A stretch of 64,000 nucleotides of DNA, from positions 186,314,071 to 186,378,070 of the forward strand of contig NC_084462.1 of assembly GCF_027409185.1 (NCBI RefSeq). The letters run 5' to 3'. The notes beneath the pieces are model-generated. The model had not been told where the DNA came from. It worked only from the letters and a program-made list of their open reading frames with translations, and searched no databases. The position numbers were made by a program, and so were the translations under genes. The number at the start of each line of letters is the position of its first letter. Positions within the stretch are counted from its first letter, which is position 1. Positions 11,010 to 22,715 of the stretch are shown here, one piece after another. This stretch comes from Cynocephalus volans (lineage: Eukaryota > Chordata > Mammalia > Dermoptera > Cynocephalidae).

Positions 11010-11017
11010 ATTTGCAT
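11010..11017 (-). promoter_or_regulatory. Perfect IGHV octamer ATGCAAAT
   Basis: The minus strand carries an exact ATGCAAAT, 111 bp upstream of the ATG of the functional gene. This is the conserved B-cell promoter element bound by Oct-1/Oct-2 with OBF-1. Confidence 0.95.
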
Positions 11018-11019
11018 GT

Positions 11020-12780
11020 GGGGGAGCTCTGTCCTTATAAGTGGTGAGGAAGTGAGGTGAGAACCATTGTATTTTTTGAAATGCTCATATGTTTTTTTTT
11101 TTCTTGAAATTATGTGACATGTATTTATGGTATGGGAGGGAACTTGGTGAGCATCAAACATGCCAAAATGTGGCCCCAGCTTTCTGAGCCCAGATCTACC
11201 TTCTTTCAACCCCTGTTTTCTGTGCTGACTGGGACCCAGCCCAACTCTCCCACATAAACTCAGGCTCTGGGTCTTGCTTCTGCAGTTCTGATCCCAGCAC
11301 AACCCTTTGTTTCTTTCCCTGGACCCTCTCCTGGGCTGTGGTTCTCATCACACCTGAGAGCTTGTTACTTGTTGTATTGTTGTTGTTCCATGAGTTCCAG
11401 ACCTGCCTTGTGTTTTCCATCCTCCATACAAGACACAGCACATCAGAACCACAGAGACTCTGCAGAAAATGGTGCCTAGGAGATTACTGAGGACCCTGAT
11501 CCTCAATGTCTGGGAAAGAGCAAAATCTTAAATGCCTCCATTCCATGGTCGTTCCTGTCCATCTAAAGTGGACAAACTTTCAACTTATATTCATTTCTCA
11601 CGCACATTTTATGGATGTGAATCCTTCATTTAATCCACCCATTCTCATCAGATATCAAAAAATAAAATCGATTACAATGGTTACCATGAAAGCAGTAATA
11701 ACATCCCTATTACTAAACTTTCAGAAGCACATTTTCCCTTGATGTGCACCTGTCTGTGGGCATGAGAGCCAGTCCATGTCTGTGGCATCACTCTCTGGAT
11801 GACTGCCCACCACAGAGAGAGCGGCCAGGGGCCGGGCTGGATGCTGTGATTTGTCTGCCCCTGTCAGCTCCATGTCAGCCCCAAAGACAGCTGCATGTCA
11901 AGGAGGGACAGACCTTCAATAGTCCTGAATGAATGACAAGACGGGAGCTGCTGATGGGCCATTTGGGGATGAGACTTCAGGTCATATTTACTCATATATT
12001 GTGTTGGAGTTTTATCAAAATGTTAAAAGACCTGGTGAAACGTGATGAAAAACAAACATTCTGAAGTGATAAAGCAAGTATTAGAACCAGAATAAGACAT
12101 GACACAGATTCTGGAGTTATTAGAGTGGAGAGTTCAAATAACTCTGTGCATGTGCATCTATGTTTCAGTTTTTCTCAAACCCTCAGCTGACTCTCCAGAG
12201 TCCTAGTGGCCCAGCTCTGTGTGTCCAGGAGAACTTGTCAGGAATCTCCGCCTCATGGAGAAGCAGCCCCAGTATCTCAGTGGAGTAAGGGACAAGGACA
12301 AAGACCTGCATCTTGCTCGTTTCTGTTCTAACGTGCTCAGGAGGGAAGTTGTGGTGAGAAATGGTGCCCGATTCATAAAGTCACTCAGGAACCCAGACTC
12401 CCACTGTTTTCAGAACCAGAATCTACAACTTGTGGACAGACATTTAACAGAAAACAGAAGGTGAGGGAATGGTGAATTTCAGGTGGAAAGTTTTTTAACT
12501 GTTTGAAAGACACTAAACATGAGGTCTCCCTAGTAACACAATTCAAGTGCTTGACACAGGATGTTAACCGCGAATGCAGTGTTGTAGAGCAGATCTCTGG
12601 ACCTTGTTCATCCTGCATAACTGCAACTTTCCTCCTGTAGAACGTTACGTTAATTAGCCAGGCTGTGAGGCTGTATGTTATCACTGTGTACATTTCTTTT
12701 GTCACAATTAGACATATGGCCCTGACTTAGAGCAAAAGATTAAAAGTGTGTGTTATCTGCTATTTCAGGATAAAGAACAG
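11020..12780. other. Intergenic, V 5' flank; no gene seen
   Basis: About 1.75 kb without a recognised gene. A short stretch at 12580-12640 (AGCAGATCTCTGGACC, TTCATCCTGCATAACTG) looks like an old L1 3'-UTR relic. The remaining open frames are short and show no motif. Confidence 0.5.
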
Positions 12781-12819
12781 GTGTGTGTGGACTGGAGTCT
12801 GACCCAGTGAGCCTGTGTC

Positions 12820-12854
12820 ACCTCTGTCTCTGTCTCTGTCTCTGTCTCTGTCTC

Positions 12855-12909
<55 letters not shown>

Positions 12910-12910
12910 C
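12820..12910. repeat. (CTCTGT)n(CA)n microsatellite
   Basis: A run of CTCTGT hexamers is followed by about 30 CA dinucleotides. Frames across it are repeat artefacts. Confidence 0.97.
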
Positions 12911-13009
12911 ATTGGTCTTTTTTGAAAATCTACCTTATGCTCTCCATTTGATTGATGGTGAACAACACCTTGTAGTAGAAAAAAATGTGAAGCTTCACAG
13001 TCCTGTTCT

Positions 13010-14270
13010 GTAATAAGTCACAGTGTGTAGGAAGAATCTCCCATGATACAAAGTGAAAGGATGGATGGCTCTGGGTGTTTGTAGAGTTAGTACATCACAC
13101 CCTGTTTCTTTGTATCATAATTGTCCTGAGAGCCTCGTACACATGCTGGTTTCTAACTTGGAATGAGTGTCGTGTTTTATGGATAAGGCATGATGTAAAG
13201 AAATATTTTAAGATAATTACAGTATTGAAAATTCATTTAGTAAGAGCCACACACAAGTGAAAAGAGAAAATATATTCATGAAAATAATGGTCTTAAATGG
13301 AATGTTAGAAAAGTGGGAAAAGTACTAGCTGAGAAAATTTTAAATGTCCTTTAAATAAATTTAAAAATATAAAAAAAACAATTATTATGTCATTAATACT
13401 AATTAATATTATTGGTGTGTTTAGTGAATCCATAAGCAAAAAAATTAAAAATAATAATAATAATAATAATTCACCAAACACTTCTGTCATTAGAAAGCAG
13501 CAGAGAGATGAACTTAGGAGATAATGCATATATATGTGGAATCATCAACACAGAAGAAATAGAGAGATAAAGAAAACTATCAGGATGAATAAAGAGGAGA
13601 GATTTAAGAACAGACCTATCAGGCAGAGAAGAAAGGGGGAGTATGAATCCAGAATAACCTTAGAGGTCAAACCGTGAAACACCACAGCACCTCAAAATGT
13701 GCCTGTAATTGGATGAAGTTTCAATAGACTGAAAAGTGAAAGAAAAGGCACAATGGGAGCTTTCATTACAAAAAAATGCATGCCTTGCGAATATTTGCTG
13801 TGCTTAGGTGTAAGTACATGAATACAAGATGGTTGGGAGGTCAGGACCAGAAATCAATAGTAAAAATACCTGCCAGAGCAATGCTGATTTTAAAAATTGG
13901 ATGTTAGACAAAGGCTTCATTGAAGTTCAATTCTGCGTGAAGATAACACTACAAACTGCACATTCTTGATACGTGGTAACAAACCAGTCACCATGTCATA
14001 CTTTGGTCAAGGTCTTCCTATCAGACTTTCTAACACAGGATAATGCAGTTCAACTTCATATGTAACAGGGTCTTGAGGAAATCATTAAATGTTAACTAAA
14101 ATGCTCTGCTACACTTTAAATTTCCCCTTTAAATAGAAAAGTGAGTGTGACACTGGTTGACTTGTTATTTACATGTTATGTTGCCAGCCCTTTGAAGTTC
14201 ACATCTGATCTGCATGATAATTTTTGAGACTGTGACTGTATGTAAAGGAAAGCCACAAGTAATTGTTTTA
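13010..14270. other. AT-rich intergenic, no gene seen
   Basis: This is AT-rich sequence with an (AAT)n tract at 13449-13470. No V segment, repeat family or conserved coding frame was recognised. Confidence 0.5.
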
Positions 14271-14660
14271 AAATGTTTCCACTAATAATAACACTTAGTG
14301 GAAAGATAGAAACACACTCTGCTGTTCTCTGTCCAGGTTCCAAATTAGAAAACTCAGCGCATTTGCTAATAGGATTTAGTAATTTCCCCCTAAAAGTGTT
14401 TTCAGATGGACATGTCTATCTCCATCCTGCATCAGGTCTGTTCCCAAAATTTGGGCCTCTGATGTTTGGCTGTATTTGTGTCCTCTGGTTATTGCAGTCA
14501 TCAGGATTGATGGTTTGGACCACAGATCTCAGCCCGTTCCCTGACTGTTGTCTGACATCAGCCTCCCTTGGGCTTGTTCACCTCGGTGCTCTGCAGCTGG
14601 TGGCGCTGTTTGCATGTCCTCTGACATAAGGCGAGTTGTGACAGGTGTCCTGGGGTCAGC
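14270..14660 (-). repeat. V-flank cassette A, copy 2 (orphan)
   Basis: The stretch from GTTCCCTGACTGTTGTCTGAC (14535) through GGCTTGTTCACCTCGGTG, GCTGGTGGCG and CCTCTGACATAAGG (14619) matches copy 1 at 3988-4075. Unlike the other copies, no V segment follows; a 5'-inverted L1 begins within about 100 bp. Confidence 0.75.
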
Positions 14661-14734
14661 CGCTTCTCTGTCCTCACAGATAATCTCTGCTTTCAAGAAA
14701 ACTGCTTGCATTCTGTAGTTTGTATTTCTGCTGT

Positions 14735-15679
14735 GTTGATTGTCTCCTTTGATTTGCAGAAAATTTTTATTTTGATATAATCCCCTTTGTATATTTTTTC
14801 TTTTTTTTGCTTGTGCGTTTTGGGTCTTATTCACAAAGTCTTTTACTAGACAGCTGAAAATGCATTAATATACAGAATATATAAGTTTCTCAAACACCTA
14901 TACAGTAAAAGAACCCAAATAATCCAATTAAAATATGTGCAATGGAGATGAGTAGACATTTTTCAAAGGAAGATATGCAAATGGCTAACAGATAAATGAA
15001 AAAAAGTGAAGCATCAGTAATCATCAGGAAAATGCAAATCAAAACCACCTTGACATATCATCTCAACCCAGATAAACTAGCCATTATCAAAAGGACCATG
15101 AATAACAAATGCTGGTGAGGATGTGGAGAAATCAGAAAACTTCTACTATGTTGGTTGGACTCTAAATTAGTAAAGCCAGTATGGAGGTTTCTCAACCAAC
15201 TACAGACAGAAGTGTCATATGATCCAGCAATGCTACCACTGGATTTATACCCAAAGGGATGGAAATCTTCATGTCAAAGGGACACCTGCACTCCCATGTT
15301 AATCACAACTCTATTTACAATAGTCAAAATATGGAGCCAAACTAAATGTCCATCAACACAATACTGGATAAGGAAAATGTGGTTTATATACACAATGGAA
15401 CAAAACTCAGCCATAAAAAAGAATGAAATTCTCCCATTTGTACACCATGGATAAGTCTGGAGAAAATTACATAAACTGAAAAAAGGCAGAAAAGGAAAGA
15501 GAAATGCTGCATATTCTCACTCATAACTGCATGCTCAGACAGAAGGAAGGAAGGAAGCAAGGAAGGAAGGAAGGAAGGAAGGAAGGAAGGAAGGAAGGAA
15601 GGAAGGAAGGAAGGAAGGAAGGAAGGAAGGAAGGAAGGAAGGAAGGAAGGAAGGAAGGAAGGAAGGAAGGAAGGAAGGA

Positions 15680-15759
<80 letters not shown>

Positions 15760-15818
15760 AGGAAGGAAAGAAAGAAGGAAAGAAAGAAGGAAAGAAGGAA
15801 GAAGGAAAGAAAGAAGGA

Positions 15819-15858
<40 letters not shown>

Positions 15859-16080
15859 AAAAAGAAAGAGAAAGAAAAGAGAAAAAAGAAAAGACAGAAA
15901 GACCACAATAGTATGTTGAACGTTCAGAAGGACGAACAAACCTAAGGACTCTAGAGATGGGAGAAGGGAGGGAGGGTGGATGGGAACGAAAAGGTAGGTA
16001 AAGGGGATACAGAAAAATTGAGATTTTCAATAATGTTTCTGCTAATAATAAAAACTAAAAATAAATAAATATAACTGCTA
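14735..16080 (+). mobile_element. LINE-1, 5'-inverted, with expanded 3'-UTR microsatellite
   Basis: A short inverted piece (14735-14850, reverse-strand L1) is followed by sense L1 3' sequence from about 14860. It includes the AAATGCAAATCAAAACCACC stretch at 15033 and the GGACACCTGCACTCCCATG stretch near 15280. The 3' UTR contains the long GGAA/GAAA tract and resumes at 15901 with a GACCACAATAGTATGTTGAA stretch, ending in an A-rich tail near 16075. This is the classic product of twin priming. The ORF2 C-terminal frame is broken. Confidence 0.85.
15541..15895. repeat. (GGAA)n-(GAAA)n purine tract, ~355 bp
   Basis: A nearly uninterrupted GGAA block (about 15541-15680) switches to GAAA (about 15680-15760), then to mixed GAAA/GGAA, all purine on the plus strand. 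It lies inside the L1 3' UTR. The long Lys/Glu/Gly/Arg frames on the plus strand and the Phe/Leu/Ser/Pro frames on the minus strand come from the repeat. Confidence 0.97.
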
Positions 16081-16590
16081 GATGGCTACAGATGATTTCA
16101 AATTAATATTAATTAGATATTTATATTAATCAGCTCTACATGATATAGATGAATTGGTTCCTAACTTAAATCAGCGCTTGCCTTGACACTTTACAAACAC
16201 CGCTAGGTTCTTTTTCACCACGTGTAACCAGTCAACAAGACAATCCTGGGGATTCTCTAAAGGTGGAACGTGGTCATGAAACAAGCCTCAAAGACACTTT
16301 GGACATTTCCTGGTGGATTTTACTCAGCTTCCATTCATCAGAGGATTTTAATATGTTTTATTTTTTGTCTTCCTGTTTTTTCAATGTCTTGAATAATGCA
16401 TTGCAAAAATGTCACAGCTGTTTCCATTGATAAAATGATGCTTTATTTCGTGTTTCCAACCTGGACAATGAGAGCATTTACATCAAGTGAGCTTGTCAAA
16501 ATTCTAAACACAAGAAAACACATAGATACACACAGTAAATATGCTTTTGGAATAGAACATGACAAATAGATACTTTGCAAACAAAGGGTT
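16080..16590. other. Intergenic, no gene seen
   Basis: AT-rich sequence between two L1 copies. No V segment or coding frame was recognised. Confidence 0.45.
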
Positions 16591-18110
16591 GATGCATTCT
16601 TCACAGAAATAGTAAAATCTATCCTAACAGTCACATCAGGTAACAACAGACACCACACAGCCAAAGCAATGCAGACAAAGAAAAAAATAATACTCAAACT
16701 GGAGGCGATACACTACCTGACTTTAAATTCCACTGCAAATCTATAGTAAGAGAAACAGCATGGAATTGGCATAAAAACAGACACTAAAACCAATGGAACA
16801 GAACAGAGAACCCAGAAAACAAACCACATACTTACAGCCAGCTGGTCTTTGACAAAGGCACCAAGAGCACACATCGATGAAAAGACTGCCTCTTCCATGT
16901 ATGGTGCTGAAGAACCTGGAAAATTATCTATAAAAAAATAAAACTAGACCTGTATCTTCCACCATATTTGAAAATCAACTCAGAATGGATTAAAGACTTA
17001 AATGTAAATCTTGATACCTTACAACTCCTAAAATAAAACACAGGCGAAACACTTCAGTAAGTAGGACTGATGAAAAACTTCATGAAAATGAACCCAAAAG
17101 CACAGGCAACAAAAGAAAAAAAATAAACCAATGAGATTATATCCAACTGAACACCTTTTACGCAGCCAATGATAAAATTAACCAAACAAAAATACAACCT
17201 ACGGAGTGGGAGTAAATATTGGTAAACTGTGCATCCAGTATGGGATTATTATCCCAAATATACAAGGAACTCAGAAAACATCACCATAGGAAAAAATAAA
17301 ATGAATCAGTTTTAAAAATCGGCAAAGGAGTCTAATAGACCTTTCTCAAAAGAAGATACACAACTGGCCAACAGACACATTGTATAATTCTCAACATCTC
17401 TAAACATTATGGAAATACAAATCCAACCACATTTATATATCATCTGATTCAGATAGGCTGGCCATTATCCAGAAGACAGAGTAAGAGAAGTTGCGCAGGA
17501 TTCTGAGAAAGTGAAACCCTCCTACACTATCGGTGGGACCGTCAACCAGTGCAGCTGTTATGGAAAACAGTATGGAAGTTCCTCAAACAGCTACAGATGG
17601 ATCTACCATATGACCCAGGAATCCCACTGCTGGGTACACACCTACAGGAATGGAAATCGTCATGTTGAAGGGAAACTTGCACTCCCATGTTTAACGCAGC
17701 TCTATTGACACTAGGCAAGATTAGGATCCAGCTTACCTTCCCATAGGTGGGTGTCTGGATAAGAAAAATTTGGTATCTGTACACAACATAGTACTACTTT
17801 CCCAATAAATAAAGAACAAACCTCTGCCATTTGCAGCAACATGGATGAACTTGGGGAAAATTATGTTAAGTGAGATAAGCTGAGCACAGAAAGTAAAATG
17901 CCACATGTCTTGACTCATAAGTGGGAGCTAAAAAAAAGTAGAAAAAGAAAGAAAGACACAATGATCACAATAATTTGTTGAACTTTCAAAAGGAGACGTC
18001 ATACTTAGGCCACCAAAGTGTGAAATGGGGAGGGGGAGGGGTTAACAAAGAAGTGGTAAAGGGCCCCAAAATATATTGCACTGCGTAATGTTGAATACAT
18101 TATTTATTCT
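16590..18110 (+). mobile_element. LINE-1 3' portion, sense
   Basis: Sense L1 ORF2 and 3' UTR run from about 16590 (the ACTGGAGGCGATACACTACC stretch at 16697) through the GTGGGACCGTCAACCAGTGC stretch at 17532 to the GGGGAGGGGGAGGGGTTAAC stretch at 18027. Short open pieces remain, but the ORF is broken. Confidence 0.85.
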
Positions 18111-18465
18111 GATCTGAGCATCATTTATTATACACAGATATGGATATTCAGTGCCATAACCCTTAGATATATATTTTTAAAGTTTCTATACAAATAATAA
18201 AAAATAATATAATACATTTATTTTTAAGAAAAAATGTCAAAGAAAAAAATTTAAGGCCTAGTATAATAAAATTATAAATATTAAACTAGAAAAACAGGGG
18301 AGAAAATATTATTTTCCACTTATGCTGATCAGTGCTCAAAAGCTCTCAATAAAATCATGTTCAGCATTAGATCCTTAGATCACTGAACAAAGATAGTCTG
18401 GGAACTAAAGTTTAAAATGCACTAAAACAAATTTCTATGCTTTAAAATAGCAACTCAAGTTGTAC
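18110..18465. other. AT-rich intergenic
   Basis: Low-complexity AT-rich DNA, possibly an L1 tail. No gene was recognised. Confidence 0.4.
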
Positions 18466-20350
18466 GGATGGGCTTGATGTTATGCAGGTCACCACCAGTA
18501 GGAAATAGAGATCCTTCCCTTGGAACTTCTTGAGAAGCCACATGTGGACCTGGGCACTAAGAGTGGGGCATTATCTTCCTGTTTCAACCTCCACTGCTCG
18601 TGGATACCCCTGAGAGGTTTGACTTATCTACACATCAGGGCGGTATCGACCTGTGGGACTCAAAGATCCCACTATAGTGAAGAAAGTTACTCATCACCTG
18701 AGAGCTGTTTCAGGTAAAGGTGGATCTTGTCCGTACAGAAATATCCAATGCAATTGTTTTGGCCTGGGGGACATGAAAGGGAACAACAAAAATCCAGTCC
18801 AGTGTGTCCTTATATTTCTCTTTTCTTAGTTGGTTCCACACACGTCCACTCAGTCCACTCTGCCACAAATGCCAGACTGACTCCTCTTTGTCTCAGCGCA
18901 TAGGTGCCATCTTAGCCTGAAAAGACATGAGTCAGTTACAGTCACTGGTAGAGAGACTCTCTTTATCAGCTGCTCCACAGTCATAAGTATCCACATTAAG
19001 AAGACAACAAACATAGACTTGGATTAAGTGGAACCACTTCTGTAGAAGGATTGTGAAGGCAGAAATGAAAGTTTGCATTCAGTCACCACAAATGTAGCAA
19101 AAACAATTAATCCTACTTCTACACCCTTATTCCCTGACCCCTGTGTTGTAACTATTGGGCCCAAGCCTCCTGGACTACCCACTGATTTGGACCATATGCT
19201 GGACACTAGATTACAGTGAAATGCCTGTGATGGAATTAATTTAGAGCTCAGAGTTTCTTCTGGAAGACGATGTCATAAAACATCCTCAGACACATCAATT
19301 TGGTTCTATTTTCAGAGACTTGAATTGGCCCTTCCAGTGTTCTATTAGTCTTTCTGCTTCTGGAAAAATCTCAATGATGGATGACAACTTTAGCCCATGC
19401 ATGTGTTCCCATGGCCTCACGTCCTATTCCTCAATGACAACTAGTGTCCTTGGACTTAGGCAACATCCTGCAGGGTCTCATATCAGAAACAGACATTCAG
19501 CATCAAGGACAGAGAAGGCACAAAGGTTGGTACAGAAATATTGATAGTCATATAAAATCAATGATCTCATTTCCTGGACCCACTGACTTAGCAGAACATG
19601 TTTTCCTATCACGAATGTGCTGATACTCTCACATGTCAATGCATTCTCTTGGACTTTAAAATAAAAATAGCCCTGAAAAGTTGTGTCATAGATTATTAGA
19701 AAATTCCCTGAGAAGTTACAACATTAATTTTCAGGAAGTTGTGGAAAAATATCTAGATGTGATGGAAAAATATCTGGACAAGTATAAATGCCAGAAAATA
19801 ACTAACCAAAGAGGTTATTTCAAGAAGATGAGTGTCCAGGGAGGACCAAAGCTACAAAGGCTTCCAAAGGGTGGTGAATACTGAGACCAAAGAAGAACCA
19901 TCAGATTTGTCATCTCAGAATGTTAATTATACCAGTGAAAGTACAGAGTGGAATTGCTGGTGTGGACAAAAATTAGAACAAGCCCAAGAGAGAGTGAAAC
20001 ATGTTATACCTGAAGACATGCAGGAAACTCACACTTTCAATTTCTGTATGAGGACCCAGAGGTACAGTTCTCCTAAATGGAGGGTTTTTATTTCGTAAGA
20101 ATAATTCCAAGCACGTATTGTTAATAAAATCACTCAGGATATGCCCACATATAGGACTGCATAAGTGACAGTGGCACCCGGGTGTCACTCTGGACCACTC
20201 AGGCCATGTGATCATGCTGCGTTACTCAGAATCCTTTCCGTCAACCATAGATTGGGATAGGGAAGCTCAAGTTTAAGGTCACTGTCTTACTCTATGAAGA
20301 AAAGAGGAACAAGAGGACACATACATTGAAAAAACCTTCCAAAATTCACA
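18465..20350. repeat. Non-coding cassette B, copy 1
   Basis: This is similar over much of its length to 24990-26560, with larger gaps. Landmarks: CACCACCAGTAGGAAATAGAG (18492) against CACTGCCAGTAGGAGGTAGAG (25032); ACCCCTGAGAGG against CCCTGGGAGGAC; TTCTGCTTCTGGAAAAATCTCA (19354) against TTTGGCTTCTGGGAAAATCTGA (26309). Its distal end, 20100-20330, also matches 41430-41720. No real gene is seen; the open frames are short and not conserved between copies. Confidence 0.7.
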
Positions 20351-20906
20351 ATGTCCTTGTTCATCACAAATTTTTCAGTATACAGTCTAGATTTAATATT
20401 TGCACTTTTTTGCCTTTAGCAATTTGCCTGTGCAATAAAGTTAATTGGTACTTTTAGAAAGTGTCAGTGAATATGTGTGTGTGTCTGTGTGTGTGGGTGT
20501 CAGATGGCATTATTTTAAAACATATATATTAAAAATTATACTCACCTTAAAAATTCACATTTTTAATATATGTGCTACAATACCATCTATTCTATAAAAC
20601 AAGACAATAATGTATGTACTTTTCTGCAAAAACAGTTTTTGATTCAATGAATATCTGACATTTTCCAGATGGGTTTGTTTGCATTAAATGAATATAAAAC
20701 TTGAACTGGCTCATGTAGAAAGTGGGAATCTTGGCTATTCTACATAATGGTTGGGTGTGGCATGCCTGGCATATAGCAGACTCTCAAACTCATATTATTA
20801 TTATTATGGAGGAACACACTGCGGTACAGATGTAATAATGATTTATTGCTTCATGTCTGATGGTCTTTATTTATGTTGTTACACTTTACATAAAATTATC
20901 ACAACT

Positions 20907-21365
20907 TGTTGCGGGGGCGCACCTGGGGTCCTTTGGCAGACCCAGAAGGAGAAGGAGCTGACAGGATTACCCCTGGGGTGTTGGGACTGAGGGATCTTGG
21001 GGAAAAGTGAGCCTGCTGCCCACCCACCCAGCCCCGTGAAAGAGACACTCAGACGCGGCAGGGGTTCTGGCAGGGCAGTTCCACTTTATTGCCATTATGC
21101 TGCAATTTATATAAGCGAGTAAGTAGGGGCTTTCCATGAACTAACCAATCAATTAAAGGATCACGTGGGCATGCATTTTGTACTAACATGTTGAGCACAG
21201 CGATCACGCAGGGTTCACGAATGCGGAAATAATGGAGGACCAATAAAAGCCTTTTGGAGCTATCTTGGGTTACGCCTCCCCTACTTCCCATGGGTGCCAA
21301 CTTCATCCTCCACCCGTAGGCACCATGTGGCTCACAGATCATGTTTGCTCCTAAAAATGGGCCCA
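20907..21365 (-). mobile_element. Solo LTR with perfect 6-bp TSD (class II ERV-like)
   Basis: The 459-bp unit begins TGGGCCCATTTTT on the minus strand and ends CCCCCGCAACA. It is flanked by ACAACT at 20901-20906 and again at 21366-21371. On the minus strand it has TATATAA (about 21109-21115) and AATAAA (about 21091-21096), in the order expected for U3/R. Six-base duplications are usual for class II (beta-like) retroviruses. It looks like a young recombination product between two LTRs. Confidence 0.88.
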
Positions 21366-21639
21366 ACAACTTGTGTTCCATGAAAGGAATCTATTCAAAA
21401 AAGTCTTGGAGTCACTGCTTCTTTGTGTTCTACTTGTCCTGCCAGGGGTGAAGAAAAGTAAATAAAAGCAAAAAGAAAAATTGTGTGCTTGGTTTAAATA
21501 CACATTCTCTGTCCTTTGTCCAACTTCTCAAATAGAATACTTAGATCCTTTGCATCTACTATATTTTATTTGCCTTTCTAAAAGCTTTTCCACTTTTAGA
21601 TAATTCTTTCAGCCCTTCTTCAGCTCTATTCCATAACAT

Positions 21640-22560
21640 CGGAACTCACAGATATTTGATTTCATACATGGGCTCTGGTCACTGGAGACAACAGTTATAT
21701 TGAGGGTGACCTGGACACCCAAAGCATCACTGTGCAACCACAGCGTCTCATAGATTTGCCTACCAGTGTGTCCTGCAGGTGGTGGAGCCATCTGTACATT
21801 ATATGGCATAAGGTACGTGAGTTGTTCCAGGTGTTGTGGGGTCATTAGCCACCTGTGCCTCCAACTTGCTGCAGGATTGACCTGCAGTAGTGCCTGAATT
21901 ACATGGTTCTGCATGTGAAAGACACATGGGCTCAGCAGCACAGTGAGGAAGCTGCAGGTGACCCACTTCAGGTGACCTATCCAGGGTGTCCATGAATGGA
22001 ATGACACAAACGATGCACATTAGGAGACAATGTGGGGTTGGATGTTTGAAGATCAAATCTATTCGAGACCCTGAGGGGAAGAGGTAGTCTGTGTGAGTGA
22101 AGGTGTCCATGAAGGCACAAAAGCTTCTTCTCTGAGGTCAAAGAGTGTGAGCTTGGGACACAGAGCGACTGGACTATGCAGCTGTTTTTCTATGAGTGAA
22201 ATTAGCTCCACAAAAGAAATGAGGAGAATCTTCAGGATGGTCTGTTTCTAGAGAATGAAACATGAGTTACAGGAACTCAGGAAGGAAATGACCCTAGTGA
22301 ATCTTTTTTTCATAGTTAATGGAGATATATATATATATATAATTGTTTATGAATATTCATGAGATACAGAGCTGATTTTCACCCCTAGTGCCCAAGACGT
22401 GAAGTGCAGATTCGTGCTGGCAGTATGTGCATTGCCACATCTCATCTGCAAAATGACCACATCAGATGCACCTTCATTACCCCTGAGGGCGTGAGGAATT
22501 AAAGACACAAATAACGAGCCATAAAACGTCTCAAGGGACAGCTGAGAACGTGGAGAGTGG
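21640..22560 (-). repeat. V-flank cassette A, copy 3
   Basis: This aligns with copy 1 from the GTGGTGGAGCCATCTGTAC stretch (21779) through AGTGCCTGAATTACATGG (21890) and AAAGACACATGGGCTCAG (21918) to GAATGAAACATGAGTTACAG (22253). Near 22306-22438 it carries an AT-rich and small-element insertion that copy 1 lacks. It lies immediately 3' of the IGHV5 pseudogene. Confidence 0.75.
22341..22436. mobile_element. Short dispersed element 'ATTCATGAGA', copy 1
   Basis: A core of about 100 bp starts GTTTATGAATATTCATGAGA and ends near CAGTATGTGCATTGCC. It recurs at 30886-30984 and 37951-38042. The paralogous cassette at about 4530 runs straight through without it, which gives an empty site. The family was not identified. 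Confidence 0.65.
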
Positions 22561-22676
22561 ATGATTCCGTTAAACCCAACAGGAAGCACAGGCCCCTCTG
22601 CACCTGCTCATGGAATCAGCCCTGAACTTCATGGGTCCTGCGCGCCCCATTGTGACCCCGTGTTTCGCAGTAGGGA

Positions 22677-22715
22677 GGTTCGTGTCTGGGCTCCCACCGA
22701 CGTCCTCTCACTGTG
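22677..22715 (-). other. Intact 23-RSS of IGHV5 pseudogene
   Basis: Heptamer CACAGTG (22709-22715), 23-nt spacer (22686-22708) and nonamer ACACGAACC (22677-22685), all on the minus strand. It should be usable, so the segment could still rearrange even though its leader start is lost. Confidence 0.93.

Noticed and set aside
15384-16030. Long Lys/Glu/Gly/Arg-rich and Phe/Leu/Ser/Pro-rich open frames
   Set aside because: They are translations of the GGAA/GAAA microsatellite in an L1 3' UTR; all frames are open because the repeat has no stops.
22616-22715. Protein extensions of V frames past the cysteine (for example after CARD)
   Set aside because: These run through the RSS into 3' flank; germline V coding ends at the heptamer.
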